This document shows positions 43,551 through 51,470 of a DNA stretch of 64,000 bases, one piece after another (the first letter of the stretch is position 1; each line of letters starts with the position of its first letter). Made by a program: the position numbers and the translations under genes. Source of the DNA: JBBRWO01 sp964388455 (GTDB lineage: Bacteria > Actinomycetota > Coriobacteriia > Anaerosomatales > JAAXUF01). Where the stretch lies: contig CAYMAN010000010.1 of the NCBI GenBank assembly GCA_964388455.1, positions 13,992-77,991 of the forward strand. The letters run 5' to 3'. Below the pieces are notes generated by a model, which did not search any database, was not told the DNA's origin, and saw nothing but the letters and a program-made list of their open reading frames with translations.

Positions 43551-43765
43551 GTGGCCCGATTTCGTACTCGAAATCGGGCCACTCAGGCCTCTGGCCTGCG
43601 ATAATCTGGTGCCCCCAAGGGAATTCGAATCCTGATTATGCTTGTGACTATTGGTGACTATTGGGACTCGTTGGTACAGCGGAGCTGCGGCGAGTCCCAA
43701 TAGTCACCAACGAGTACCAATGGTCACCATGTATTTGGGCACCAAATCTGGGCCTCGGCTAACCG
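43551..43765. repeat. cassette junction B
   Basis: The best-preserved junction. In order: a perfect 14-bp hairpin (GTGGCCCGATTTCG-TACT, 43551-43582), a second hairpin (CAGGCC-TCT-GGCCTG, 43584-43598), GCGATAATC, the tRNA-end-like core with its CCA (from 43607), then a perfect 20-bp stem (TTGGTGACTATTGGGACTCG and its complement, about 43651-43710) with a 20-nt loop holding CAGCGGAGCTG, and ATTTGGGCACCAAAT. Confidence 0.8.
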
Positions 43766-43794
43766 ACTTGCCGGCTGCCGGTCCCCCGGAGCCA

Positions 43795-44709
43795 TCAGCT
43801 CTCCTGCGCCCATCCGGAGACCGGCGTCCATGACTTGCCGAAGGCGGCGCCACTGGCTGCCGCAGTGGCGGCGGGCATCACGAACATCGCGATGACGTCA
43901 GCGACCTCTTGCAGGTGCTCGGGAAGATCGCCGGTCGCTGCCGAGAACCCCCTTCGATAGGTGTCCCACATCCGTGACGTCTCCGCCTGCCCGGTGTATT
44001 CGCTCGTGAGCTCGGCGGGTATCTCGGTGGGCAGCTCCGTGTCGCGCCGCTCGAAGGTCGCGCGCATCGCATCCGCGAGATCCTGACCATCGAACTCCAG
44101 AGTGCGCGAAAGCATCCAGATGTCGTGATAGTCCTTCAGCCGGCTGTTGGCCAGACCGATCTCGATCATCGCCTGGAACTTCTCGGCGATGGCGGTGGCC
44201 GGTTGGTAGGCGAGGATCCTCGGAGACTCGTCGTGCAGCAGGACCGGGTAGTCGACCCAACCCGGGTGAGGCACGACCGCGTCGTCGATCCCGACGTCGA
44301 GCCGAAGCACGAATCGCGACCCGCCCATGTCACCGGCGACCTTCACGCGGACGCCGGGGTATCGGTCCTCGACAGTGATGGGCTCGACGTGGATCTCGGA
44401 TTCGAACGCGAGTCCGTCGTCGAGCGGCACCGCAAGGCACTCGGCGACGATGTCACGAATCGCCTGCGGGGAGTTGTCGACGCGTCCGAGGAAGTCGATG
44501 TCGCGGGTCGGCCGGGCGACAGCGGCATCCCACACGCGCAGCATGACGGCGCCCTTGACCACGAGCCGATCAGACCATCGGGTCTGCGACAGACGGAAGA
44601 GGAACCGCTCCATCGCGTAGTAGAGAACCGCCTGCTGGAAGTCCAGATCGAGCTCCGCTGCTCGAGTCTTAAGTCGGCGGCGTATCTCGATTGAAGTCTG
44701 GGTGCTCAC
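43795..44709 (-). CDS. abiEii: AbiEii/AbiGii-family nucleotidyltransferase toxin
   Basis: A 304-residue DUF1814-type nucleotidyltransferase, the toxin of type IV toxin-antitoxin/abortive-infection systems. Nucleotidyltransferase signatures: LVVKGAVMLRVWDAA, PTRDIDFLGR (catalytic acidic pair), and ATAIAEKFQAMIEIGLANSRLKDYHDIW (split as ATAIAEKFQAM and NSRLKDYHDI). AbiEii proteins inactivate tRNA acceptor ends or other targets by nucleotide transfer. It overlaps the antitoxin stop by 4 nt and is, with it, the only cargo of the 1.8-kb cassette. Confidence 0.9.
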   Translation of the reverse strand: MSTQTSIEIRRRLKTRAAELDLDFQQAVLYYAMERFLFRLSQTRWSDRLVVKGAVMLRVWDAAVARPTRDIDFLGRVDNSPQAIRDIVAECLAVPLDDGLAFESEIHVEPITVEDRYPGVRVKVAGDMGGSRFVLRLDVGIDDAVVPHPGWVDYPVLLHDESPRILAYQPATAIAEKFQAMIEIGLANSRLKDYHDIWMLSRTLEFDGQDLADAMRATFERRDTELPTEIPAELTSEYTGQAETSRMWDTYRRGFSAATGDLPEHLQEVADVIAMFVMPAATAAASGAAFGKSWTPVSGWAQES

Positions 44710-45320
44710 ATCAGGGCCTGGAGATAGGGCCGCATGACCTGCTCCACCCGGTCGACCTTGGCATAGCGCATCAGCTGCGCTGGCGTCGCCCGGCGAGTGC
44801 GGATCGTCTCCTGCAGTGCTTCGACGGCAACGTTCTGCCCGATGCGGTTGCGGTACTTGAAGCAGTCGGCGACGGTCTTGGCGAGATCGAAGACGCGGAC
44901 GGGTGTTCCGTCCATGTCGTACTCTTCGACACCGGCCGCCATGGCCTCGGCGCTCATCGAGAACCGCTCGATACGCGGGTAGGCGATCCTCGGCGCCTTG
45001 ACTCCCGTCGGCAGGGCGATCTGGACCGCCGCCGGGATCTGCGTGCCGATCCCGTGGTACTCGAGCGCGCTCACCAGGCAGAGGACGGCGCGCGGGGCAC
45101 GCCTCAGAACGGCGGCCACGCTGGGGTATGGGGGCAGCGGCAACGCGGAGAGATGGTAGACCCCCCGGGACAGCGATTCGACGAGGCCTGCGTCACGCAT
45201 CCAGTACAGCGTGCGCTCCTCGATGCCAGAGGACAGCGCTTCGGAGGTGCCGAGCACTCCGCCGGCGCGCTCGAATACGGCCGCCGCGCGTGCGAGCTCC
45301 ATGTCCGAGGGCATTCTCAT
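44706..45320 (-). CDS. abiEi: AbiEi-family antitoxin with N-terminal winged helix
   Basis: A 204-residue antitoxin. The N-terminal region (about 5-55, GTSEALSSGIEERTLYWMRD) is a winged-helix-like DNA-binding domain that recognises its own promoter; the C-terminal domain (about 70-204, RAVLCLVSALEYHGIGTQIP and VFDLAKTVADCFKYRNRIG) counteracts the toxin. The operator candidate at 45330-45345 lies just upstream. Confidence 0.9.
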   Translation of the reverse strand: MRMPSDMELARAAAVFERAGGVLGTSEALSSGIEERTLYWMRDAGLVESLSRGVYHLSALPLPPYPSVAAVLRRAPRAVLCLVSALEYHGIGTQIPAAVQIALPTGVKAPRIAYPRIERFSMSAEAMAAGVEEYDMDGTPVRVFDLAKTVADCFKYRNRIGQNVAVEALQETIRTRRATPAQLMRYAKVDRVEQVMRPYLQALM

Positions 45321-45329
45321 GGCATATAA

Positions 45330-45345
45330 GTTACCATAGTTACCA
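45330..45345 (-). promoter_or_regulatory. AbiEi operator candidate: direct repeat GTTACCA x2
   Basis: GTTACCA-TA-GTTACCA directly upstream of the antitoxin start. AbiEi-type antitoxins bind repeats at their promoters; the position fits autoregulation. Confidence 0.45.
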
Positions 45346-45393
45346 ACACATGTGGTCGTTCTTATGCCAATTCACGTTGGCCAGAAGACAGTT

Positions 45394-45622
45394 GTAGCCC
45401 GGTTTCGCGTTCGAAACCGGGCTACTCAGGTCTGTGACCTGCGATAATCTGGTGCCCCCAAGGGAATTCGAATCCCGATAGTGCTTGTGACTATTGGGAC
45501 TCGTTGGGACTCGTTGGTACAGCGGAGCTGCGGCGAGTCCCAATAGGTACCAACGAGTACCAACAGTCACCATGTATTTGGGCAACAAATCGGGCAACAA
45601 ATCCGGGGGTCCCCAGAGGGCT
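45394..45622. repeat. cassette junction C
   Basis: Same order as junction B: 14-bp hairpin GTAGCCCGGTTTCG-CGTT (45394-45425), hairpin CAGGTC-TGT-GACCTG, GCGATAATC, core from 45450, then an inverted-repeat block with GGGACTCGTTGGGACTCG on one arm and GCGAGTCCCAATAG on the other, and a tandem ATTTGGGCAACAAATC / GGGCAACAAATCC. Both end hairpins differ from B by paired changes that keep the stems. Confidence 0.8.
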
Positions 45623-45634
45623 CCCTCCCGCGCC

Positions 45635-46267
45635 TCAGCCTCGCCAGTACTTGGCTCTGTATGTCTCGAGGGCAGCGCGACTGGATCGATACCGCCCGTC
45701 GGTGCCGATAATCGCCTCGAGCCGTCCGCGTCCCGCCGCTTGCTTGAGTGCCGCCAGGCTGAACTCCTCGTCGGCAAGCGCCTCGAGCGGTACGTACTTC
45801 GCGGGGCCGGCGATGTTGGGGATCAGCCGATGGAGGTTGTCGACGACCGAGCGGGCAAGGAGCTCCGCGAGCGGGCCAAGGTCATCGTGGTCGGCGCGGT
45901 CGAGTGCTTTGAGGTAGCGCCGTCGCTGCTCCTTGAAGATCACGATCGGCGGCCAGCCCAGACGCGTCAGGACGAGGTTGAGCAGCAGCCGGCCGGTGCG
46001 CCCGTTGCCGTCTATGAACGGGTGCAGCCGCTCGAAGTCGACGTGGATGCGCGCGAGAGCCTCCGGGATATCAGCCACACCAAGCGTGCCATCGGCAAGC
46101 GCGCCGCCGAACTGATTCACCTGCTCCACCCAGGAGGCGACACCGGCCGAGATGAACGGGTGGGTCGGCGGCGTCATTCCCCCGGGGAACGGACGAATAT
46201 CGTGTCGGCGGAAGCTGCCCGGGGCCTCATCAGGGTAGGCGCTCGGGTGTGGCGCGACCTCCCGCAC
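45635..46267 (-). CDS. Fic/DOC-family protein, probably N-terminally shortened
   Basis: A 210-residue Fic domain protein, an AMP-transferase or other nucleotidyl/phosphoryl modifier of proteins. The catalytic motif HPFIDGNGRTGR is intact (His-Pro-Phe-x-Asp-Gly-Asn-Gly-Arg), and GSFRRHDIRPFPGGMTPPTH matches the N-terminal flap region of Fic proteins. Usual Fic proteins have 80-120 further N-terminal residues; here they are missing, and an autoinhibitory motif [S/T]xxxE[G/N] is not seen. The start at 46267 is the only one in frame. It may be a truncated remnant inside the cassette. Confidence 0.75.
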   Translation of the reverse strand: MREVAPHPSAYPDEAPGSFRRHDIRPFPGGMTPPTHPFISAGVASWVEQVNQFGGALADGTLGVADIPEALARIHVDFERLHPFIDGNGRTGRLLLNLVLTRLGWPPIVIFKEQRRRYLKALDRADHDDLGPLAELLARSVVDNLHRLIPNIAGPAKYVPLEALADEEFSLAALKQAAGRGRLEAIIGTDGRYRSSRAALETYRAKYWRG

Positions 46268-46342
46268 CTTCTTGGGACTGTGAGTCTCAGGTCGACATCG
46301 CGTCGAAACGCGGAACGAGACCCCATTCGGGAGTCACGCTCC

Positions 46343-46377
46343 TTGACAGGAGCAGTCACCATGACTGCTCCTGTCAA
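46343..46377. repeat. perfect 15-bp inverted repeat
   Basis: TTGACAGGAGCAGTC and its exact reverse complement separated by 5 nt, between the Fic gene and the 46416-46955 gene. It lacks the T-run of a typical terminator on the downstream side, so it may be an operator, an attenuator or a mobile-element trace. Confidence 0.7.
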
Positions 46378-46415
46378 TACCTGGTCGGATTTGACTGACG
46401 CGTTTGTAGCCGCGG

Positions 46416-46955
46416 CTAGTCCTTGCGCCCCATCGAGCCGTGGTCGTGGAGCGGGTCGGATGTGATGCATTGATGCGTCTTGTGCGACCACACCTGGAAG
46501 CCAAGCATCGCCTCGACCCATTCGCGCGCCTCGACAACCGGGCCGTCTGAGTGGGCCTTCAACTTCATCACTCGAGCGAACTTCCCGCGAATCTCATCCT
46601 CCAACGCCGAAGTCAGCATCCGAACGAGTTCCTCGACATCGCCGCTATCGATCGCACGTTCGGCCAGAGGAACGACCTGCCCGTGTCCCAGGCCCGCCGG
46701 CTTGAGCCCGGTGAATGCCGCACCTTCTCCCGCCCGATGAAGACGCACAACGGTCTCGAAGAACCACTCTTCGGCGACCTCAACGGCCTGAGGACCGGCC
46801 GAGGAGGCCGCAACCGTCTTCTCGAACGCCATCCGTACCTCATCCTCCGCATCGGCAGGAACGTACGGCAGGACCAGGTCCACCGATGATGCGGCGAGAG
46901 CCCTCATCGCCGCCTTGACGACAGGACCGTCCTTCGAATCGCAATGTGGGGGCAC
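46416..46955 (-). CDS. DUF6448-like protein of unknown function
   Basis: A 179-residue cytoplasmic alpha-helical protein. The start PPHCDSKDGPVVKAAMRAL, VNYVLPWV-like VDLVLPYVPADAEDEV, and later GLKPAGLGHGQVVPLAERAI recall a family known only as DUF6448 (from memory). The GTG at 46955 is preferred because AAGGAG lies 9 nt upstream; ATGs at 46964 and 46994 sit on or before that site. The pattern of His and Asp residues could support metal binding. No neighbour suggests a function. Confidence 0.65.
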   Translation of the reverse strand: MPPHCDSKDGPVVKAAMRALAASSVDLVLPYVPADAEDEVRMAFEKTVAASSAGPQAVEVAEEWFFETVVRLHRAGEGAAFTGLKPAGLGHGQVVPLAERAIDSGDVEELVRMLTSALEDEIRGKFARVMKLKAHSDGPVVEAREWVEAMLGFQVWSHKTHQCITSDPLHDHGSMGRKD

Positions 46956-47081
46956 AATGACCATCTCCTTCGGGAATAGACGGCTCGGCTTCAAGGAACT
47001 AGATACCCGTGCGCGGTATTGGCTGGTCGGGCTCCGTAGACGCCTGTATCCACGGCTGCGGCGTCCGGAGTCAAGCCGGCA

Positions 47082-47798
47082 TCAGGCGAGCCACACCAGA
47101 TACGCGGCTGCAACCAGCAGCCCCACTCCGCCGATCTTCGTCAGGACGCCGGTCGCGCGCGACAACTTGGTCATCATGACGAGCGATCCCGAAGCGAGTC
47201 CCAGGAGCAGCAACGGCGCGCCCTTCCCCACGCCGAATACGAAGAGGAGCGCCGCACCCTCCCTCGCTGAACCTCGACCGGCCGCGATCGTCGCAATAGC
47301 GGCTAGGATAGGGGTCGAGCACGGGGATGCGACCACGCCGAACAACATGCCGAAAGCGAAAGCACCGAGATATCCCCGGCGCTCCGGCCGCTTGACGGGC
47401 ACGAGGCGGTTGATCGCATCGAACCGAAGGTTGATGGCGCCCAGCATGTGGAGTCCCAGCGCCACGCAGATCGCTGCCACGACGTAGTACGCCCAAGCAC
47501 CGACGATCAGCGCGTGACCCAGCGCACCCGCAGCGGCACCCATCGAAGCGAAAAGCAGGCTCATCCCCAACACGAAGACAGCTGCAAGCGAAAGGGAGCG
47601 CGCGTACGCGTGTCCTCGCGAACCGCCGGTCCCCGCATCGCTCGCACTTCCCATGAGGTAGCCGAACACAGCAGGGATCATCGGCAGCACACACGGGCCA
47701 AAGCCGGCAACCAGGCCGCCGAGGAGCGCGATTCCAAACGCAGCCGGTCCGGTCACAGCACCTGCCGCGAGCTGACGTGCGAGCTCGTCCACGTTCAT
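47082..47798 (-). CDS. ccdA: CcdA/DsbD-type transmembrane thiol transporter
   Basis: A 238-residue membrane protein with six helices that passes reducing equivalents from cytoplasmic thioredoxin across the membrane. The two redox cysteines are visible in GFGPCVLPMIPAVFGYL (helix 1) and VASPCSTPILAAIATI (helix 4). It overlaps the exported thioredoxin-like gene by 4 nt. Together with 47795 and 48255 it forms a thiol-redox unit, likely protecting or maturing metal- or sulfur-binding proteins. Confidence 0.88.
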   Translation of the reverse strand: MNVDELARQLAAGAVTGPAAFGIALLGGLVAGFGPCVLPMIPAVFGYLMGSASDAGTGGSRGHAYARSLSLAAVFVLGMSLLFASMGAAAGALGHALIVGAWAYYVVAAICVALGLHMLGAINLRFDAINRLVPVKRPERRGYLGAFAFGMLFGVVASPCSTPILAAIATIAAGRGSAREGAALLFVFGVGKGAPLLLLGLASGSLVMMTKLSRATGVLTKIGGVGLLVAAAYLVWLA

Positions 47799-48271
47799 CG
47801 GTCCGCCAACAGCGCGTCGAGGTACTGCCGCACGCCGGCGGCGTCGAGCTTCCCTGTATAGGAGTCCAGAATCTCGCCGTCGGCACGGATGAAGTACGAC
47901 GTGGGCACGAATTGAAACGCGAACCGCTGTGCGAGCTCACGGCCGGATGGTTCGTCGGTCATCACGTGCAGGTAGATGACCTCGTCAGTGTACTCAGGCA
48001 ACACTTCCTGGATCGTCTTCTCCATCTCCGCGCAGTTGGCACAGTACGACAGGCCGAAGTTGAGGAAGATGGGCCTTCCTTCAGCGATGGCGGCGTCATA
48101 GGCAGCCACTGCTGTAGCCGGTTCGCCCGCCGCGCTGCCGGTATCACGTGTCGAAGCGGCATCTTCAACAGGAGTTGGCGCCGATGCGCCGACTTTCACG
48201 ACGACCAGTACGGCGAACGCCGCGGCCACACCGATCAGGACTAACGCCTTCCGGTTACGCGCCGACTGCAT
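47795..48271 (-). CDS. exported membrane-anchored thioredoxin-like protein
   Basis: A 158-residue protein with an N-terminal signal anchor (about 9-26, ALVLIGVAAAFAVLVVVKVG) and a thioredoxin fold with active site YCANCAEMEKTI and the cis-Pro region FVPTSYFIRADG. It is the likely extracytoplasmic partner of the CcdA protein encoded next. The start at 48271 has GAAGGA upstream; it overlaps the 3' end of the small redox protein gene. Confidence 0.86.
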   Translation of the reverse strand: MQSARNRKALVLIGVAAAFAVLVVVKVGASAPTPVEDAASTRDTGSAAGEPATAVAAYDAAIAEGRPIFLNFGLSYCANCAEMEKTIQEVLPEYTDEVIYLHVMTDEPSGRELAQRFAFQFVPTSYFIRADGEILDSYTGKLDAAGVRQYLDALLADR

Positions 48272-48500
48272 CGAGTATCCTTCCCAGCTCCTCGCGTGAA
48301 GGGACGCGTCCACTGACCGCCACTCGCCCGTCGATAACGAGTCCGGGCAATCCCATCACCCCGGACGCCATGATCTCCGTAGGATCCGTCACCTTGCGAA
48401 TCTCAGCCGAAACGCCACGCGCGGCCACCGTCTGCCGCACCGATGCCTCGAGTTCGCGGCAGTTCGGGCAGGCCGATGAGCCAAGTAGCTGGATGATCAT
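48255..48500 (-). CDS. small thioredoxin/glutaredoxin-like redox protein (CPNC)
   Basis: An 81-residue thioredoxin_3-type protein (IIQLLGSSACPNCRELEASV, cis-Pro in MGLPGLVIDGRVAVSGRVPS), similar to archaeal and bacterial redox-active disulfide proteins of about 77-80 residues. It is probably cytoplasmic and first in the redox unit, transcribed divergently from the MarR-like gene at 48671. Confidence 0.87.
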   Translation of the reverse strand: MIIQLLGSSACPNCRELEASVRQTVAARGVSAEIRKVTDPTEIMASGVMGLPGLVIDGRVAVSGRVPSREELGRILDAVGA

Positions 48501-48570
48501 TCACACACCACCTTCTCAAGCGACGGGGACCGATCCGCGTCCAACCATAGTCAGCACAAGGGATCGCGTC

Positions 48571-48586
48571 CTTGACTGCGGTCAAG
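48571..48586. promoter_or_regulatory. operator-like palindrome between divergent genes
   Basis: CTTGAC-TGCG-GTCAAG, a perfect 6-bp dyad in the 170-bp region between the redox unit and the MarR-like gene. It could be the site at which the MarR-like protein controls both units. Confidence 0.45.
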
Positions 48587-48670
48587 ACGATCGACACTTG
48601 ACAGGAGTCGACTCAGCGGGTTTCCTTCTCCCATGATAATGATTTCCCTGTGATAAGCAAGGAGCCTCTG

Positions 48671-49225
48671 ATGCAGCGTCGTTCCGAACGTCTCTCGCAC
48701 CTTATGCCGCTGCTCCAGCACGCGACATCCCACCTTGGGGCGCTCTCCACGGAGTCGGGCCGCTCGTTCGCCCTCTCGAAAGCCCGTATGGCCGCCCTGT
48801 CAACGCTGATGCACCGTGGGCGCCTTCGGATGTCCGACCTGGCCGACCTGCTCGACCTCCCCCGCCCTCTCGCCACCCGGGCCGTCAACGAACTGGTCGC
48901 CAGAGGGCTTCTGGAGCGGTGTGACGACCCGGCGGACCGGCGTACCGTCCTCGTCCAGCCGACAGCGGCCGGACGCGCGGTGTACGAGGATGTGCAGCGT
49001 GAGTCCGCGACCGCCCTCGAAGAGGTTCTTACCGACATGATTCCCGGGGAAGTCGACGCACTCCTCGTGGGACTCGAGTCGCTCCTCGAGGCGTTGCACA
49101 AGCCGGGTCGCGGCAGGAAGTGCTGCGGACCGGATGACCCTGATGGGCATCACGATGCGCACATCGGCCAGACCGGTTGCGCTCATGCACAGTCAGTTCC
49201 CCCTGTTGAAAGGAGCCAGTCATGA
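48671..49225 (+). CDS. MarR-family regulator with a Cys/His-rich tail
   Basis: A 184-residue winged-helix regulator. The DNA-binding part is clear (RMSDLADLLDLPRPLATRAV, NELVARGLLERCDDPADRRT, VLVQPTAAGR). After the usual end of a MarR protein (about residue 150) there is a tail with KCCGPDDPDGHHDAHIGQTG and CAH, that is three Cys and four His, which looks like a metal-sensing site. The ATG at 48671 follows AAGGAG; 48650 is the alternative. Its stop overlaps the HMA gene by 4 nt, linking it to metal export. Confidence 0.85.
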   Translation: MQRRSERLSHLMPLLQHATSHLGALSTESGRSFALSKARMAALSTLMHRGRLRMSDLADLLDLPRPLATRAVNELVARGLLERCDDPADRRTVLVQPTAAGRAVYEDVQRESATALEEVLTDMIPGEVDALLVGLESLLEALHKPGRGRKCCGPDDPDGHHDAHIGQTGCAHAQSVPPVERSQS

Positions 49226-49458
49226 CCGAGACCACCGCCCTAAAGGAGACCGTTCTTCGTTCCGATGAGCTCACGTGCCCATCGTGCATCGCGAAGATCG
49301 AGTCGAAGCTGAGCAGCCTCGAGGGTGTCGCTTCCGCCGAAGTGAAGTTCGCATCGGGCAGGATACTCGTGAAGCATGACGCCGCGAAGGTGTCCGTCGG
49401 CGACTTGGTGAAGGCCGTGAACGAGATCGGCTACGCGGCCAAGCCGTCCGCGGTCTAG
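49222..49458 (+). CDS. heavy-metal-associated (HMA) domain protein
   Basis: A 78-residue soluble metallochaperone-like protein of ferredoxin-like fold with the metal motif LTCPSCIAKIESKLSSLEGV (CxxC). It overlaps the MarR-like gene and precedes the P-type ATPase that lacks an N-terminal HMA domain of its own, so it is the probable metal donor for that pump. Confidence 0.9.
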   Translation: MTETTALKETVLRSDELTCPSCIAKIESKLSSLEGVASAEVKFASGRILVKHDAAKVSVGDLVKAVNEIGYAAKPSAV

Positions 49459-49536
49459 TAGTCGCACGAGTGTCCGGCGGGGCCTCGGGCGCGGGTATCC
49501 AGCCCGGGGCCCCATTTGGTGGTAAGGAGTGTTCAC

Positions 49537-51402
49537 ATGAGACGAACATGGAAGGACTGGGGCGTAGTCATCGTCTCCGGAGTGCTGATCGCCCTGTCCT
49601 GGATCACGGGATGGGAGTGGCTCATGGTCGCTGCGGCCGTGGGCGCGGGCTACCGGATAGCCATCACCGCCGTGCAGGCGTTGCGCGTACGCCACGTCTC
49701 GATCGATCTGCTGGTCACCGTCGCCGCAGTGGGCGCCCTCTTCATACAGAACTACTGGGAGTCTGCCGCGGTCACCTTCCTCTTCGCCCTCGGCAAGGGC
49801 CTGGAGAAGGCGACGCTCAACAAGACCCGCAAGGCGCTGTCCGACCTTGTAGACGCGGCGCCGGAGACGGCAACGGTGATGCGAGATGGCGACCCGGTCA
49901 CCGTCGCGATCTGGGAGCTCGCTCCCGGTGACATCGTCTTGGTGCGCAACGGCGAGCAGGTCCCCGTGGACGGCCGGGTCGTGAGCGGCCACGGCGGCGT
50001 CGATGAAGCCACCATCACCGGGGAGTCACTCCCTGCGGAGAAAGCGGAGGGCTCCGAGACGTTCGCGGGTACATGGCTGCGATCCGGCGTCCTGCAGGTA
50101 GAGGCCGTCGGCATCGGCGCCGACACCACGCTGGCGAAGATCATCCACCGGGTGGAGGAAGCTCAGGACGATAAGGCGAAGACCCAGACGTTTCTGGAGA
50201 AGTTCTCGCGGTGGTATACCCCCGGAGTGATCGTCACATCCGTACTTGTCGGCCTCGTCACCCGCGATATCGAACTCGCGCTGACGCTGCTGGTCATCAG
50301 CTGCCCTGGCGCGCTCGTGATCTCCATCCCCGTTTCCATCGTGGCTGGCATCGGCCGCTCGGCCAAAGACGGCGTGCTCATCAAGGGCGGCGAGTATCTG
50401 GAGACCTCGGCAAAGGTCGATGCCGTCGTGGTCGACAAGACCGGCACACTGACGAACGGACGCCCAGAGCTTACGGACGTGGTCGTGCTGGATTCGGCCT
50501 ATACCGAGGACGACGTGCTACGCCTTGCGGCACGCGCCGAGACTGCATCGGAGCATCCGCTCGCCGACGCCGTCATCCGCGGCGCCAAGAGCCGCGGCCT
50601 GGATGTCGTGATGGCGGAGAATGCCGAGCCCGTAGCCGGCAAGGGCATCCGCACTCATGTGGATGGGCGCACGGTGGCCGTGGGCTCGGCGGACCTGCTC
50701 GACGTGCGCCCGGACGACACGCGTGTCGTAGCCTTCAACGAGCACGGCAAGACCGCGATGTACGTCGGCGTCGATGGCCGGGCGATAGGTATCGTGGCGG
50801 TTGCGGACACGATCCGACACGACGCCCCCTCGGCCATCAGGGCACTCCACGCGCGGGGCGTGAAGGTCGTGATGGCAACGGGCGATGCGAGGCAGGTTGC
50901 GGAGAACATCGCCGCGCAGCTCGGCGTCGATATCGTCCACGCGGAGCTGGCGCCGGAGGACAAACTGGCGATCGTCAAGGGCCTTCAGGCCGAGGGATAC
51001 ACCGTGGCCATGGTCGGCGACGGCGTCAACGACACGCCCGCGCTGGCACAAGCCGACATCGGTGTGGCCATGGGCGCCGCGGGCTCCCCGGCCGCTATCG
51101 AGACGGCCGACATCGCACTCATGGCCGACGACCTGCCGCGCCTCCCCTACGCGCTGGGACTCGCGCAGCGGACGGTCCGTACGATGCGCGTCAATATCGG
51201 GATCGCGCTCGTGGTCGTCGCAGCGCTGCTTGCGGGTGTCCTCTTCGGCGGCGTCACGATGTCCATCGGCATGCTCGTCCACGAGGCGTCGGTCATGCTT
51301 GTGATCGGGATCGCCATGCTGCTGCTTCGGCCGACACTCAAGACAGAGCCGGTCGCCGCCGCCGCAGTTCCGACGGGCGCCGAGGAGTACGCCACTGCCT
51401 GA
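49537..51402 (+). CDS. P1B-type heavy-metal-transporting ATPase with a CPG motif
   Basis: A 621-residue metal pump. Actuator TGES in DEATITGESLPAEKAEG, phosphorylation site VVDKTGTLTNGRPEL, nucleotide domain HP in TASEHPLADAVIRG, and hinge VAMVGDGVNDTPALAQADIG are all present, with about eight helices. The intramembrane metal motif reads SCPGALVISIPVSI, so the usual CPC is CPG. There is no N-terminal HMA domain; the separate HMA protein upstream may replace it. The ATG at 49537 has AAGGAG upstream. Metal specificity cannot be assigned with confidence because of the altered motif. Confidence 0.9.
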   Translation: MRRTWKDWGVVIVSGVLIALSWITGWEWLMVAAAVGAGYRIAITAVQALRVRHVSIDLLVTVAAVGALFIQNYWESAAVTFLFALGKGLEKATLNKTRKALSDLVDAAPETATVMRDGDPVTVAIWELAPGDIVLVRNGEQVPVDGRVVSGHGGVDEATITGESLPAEKAEGSETFAGTWLRSGVLQVEAVGIGADTTLAKIIHRVEEAQDDKAKTQTFLEKFSRWYTPGVIVTSVLVGLVTRDIELALTLLVISCPGALVISIPVSIVAGIGRSAKDGVLIKGGEYLETSAKVDAVVVDKTGTLTNGRPELTDVVVLDSAYTEDDVLRLAARAETASEHPLADAVIRGAKSRGLDVVMAENAEPVAGKGIRTHVDGRTVAVGSADLLDVRPDDTRVVAFNEHGKTAMYVGVDGRAIGIVAVADTIRHDAPSAIRALHARGVKVVMATGDARQVAENIAAQLGVDIVHAELAPEDKLAIVKGLQAEGYTVAMVGDGVNDTPALAQADIGVAMGAAGSPAAIETADIALMADDLPRLPYALGLAQRTVRTMRVNIGIALVVVAALLAGVLFGGVTMSIGMLVHEASVMLVIGIAMLLLRPTLKTEPVAAAAVPTGAEEYATA

Positions 51403-51429
51403 CCCGGGCGCTGCCCTGACTCGCATGAC

Positions 51430-51459
51430 AAAGGGGACGGCCGATCGGCCGTCCCCTTT
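51430..51459. terminator. bidirectional terminator
   Basis: Perfect 30-nt palindrome AAAGGGGACGGCCGA / TCGGCCGTCCCCTTT between the convergent ATPase and monooxygenase-like genes, with A/T tracts at both ends. Confidence 0.85.
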
Positions 51460-51470
51460 GGTGTTGTCGC

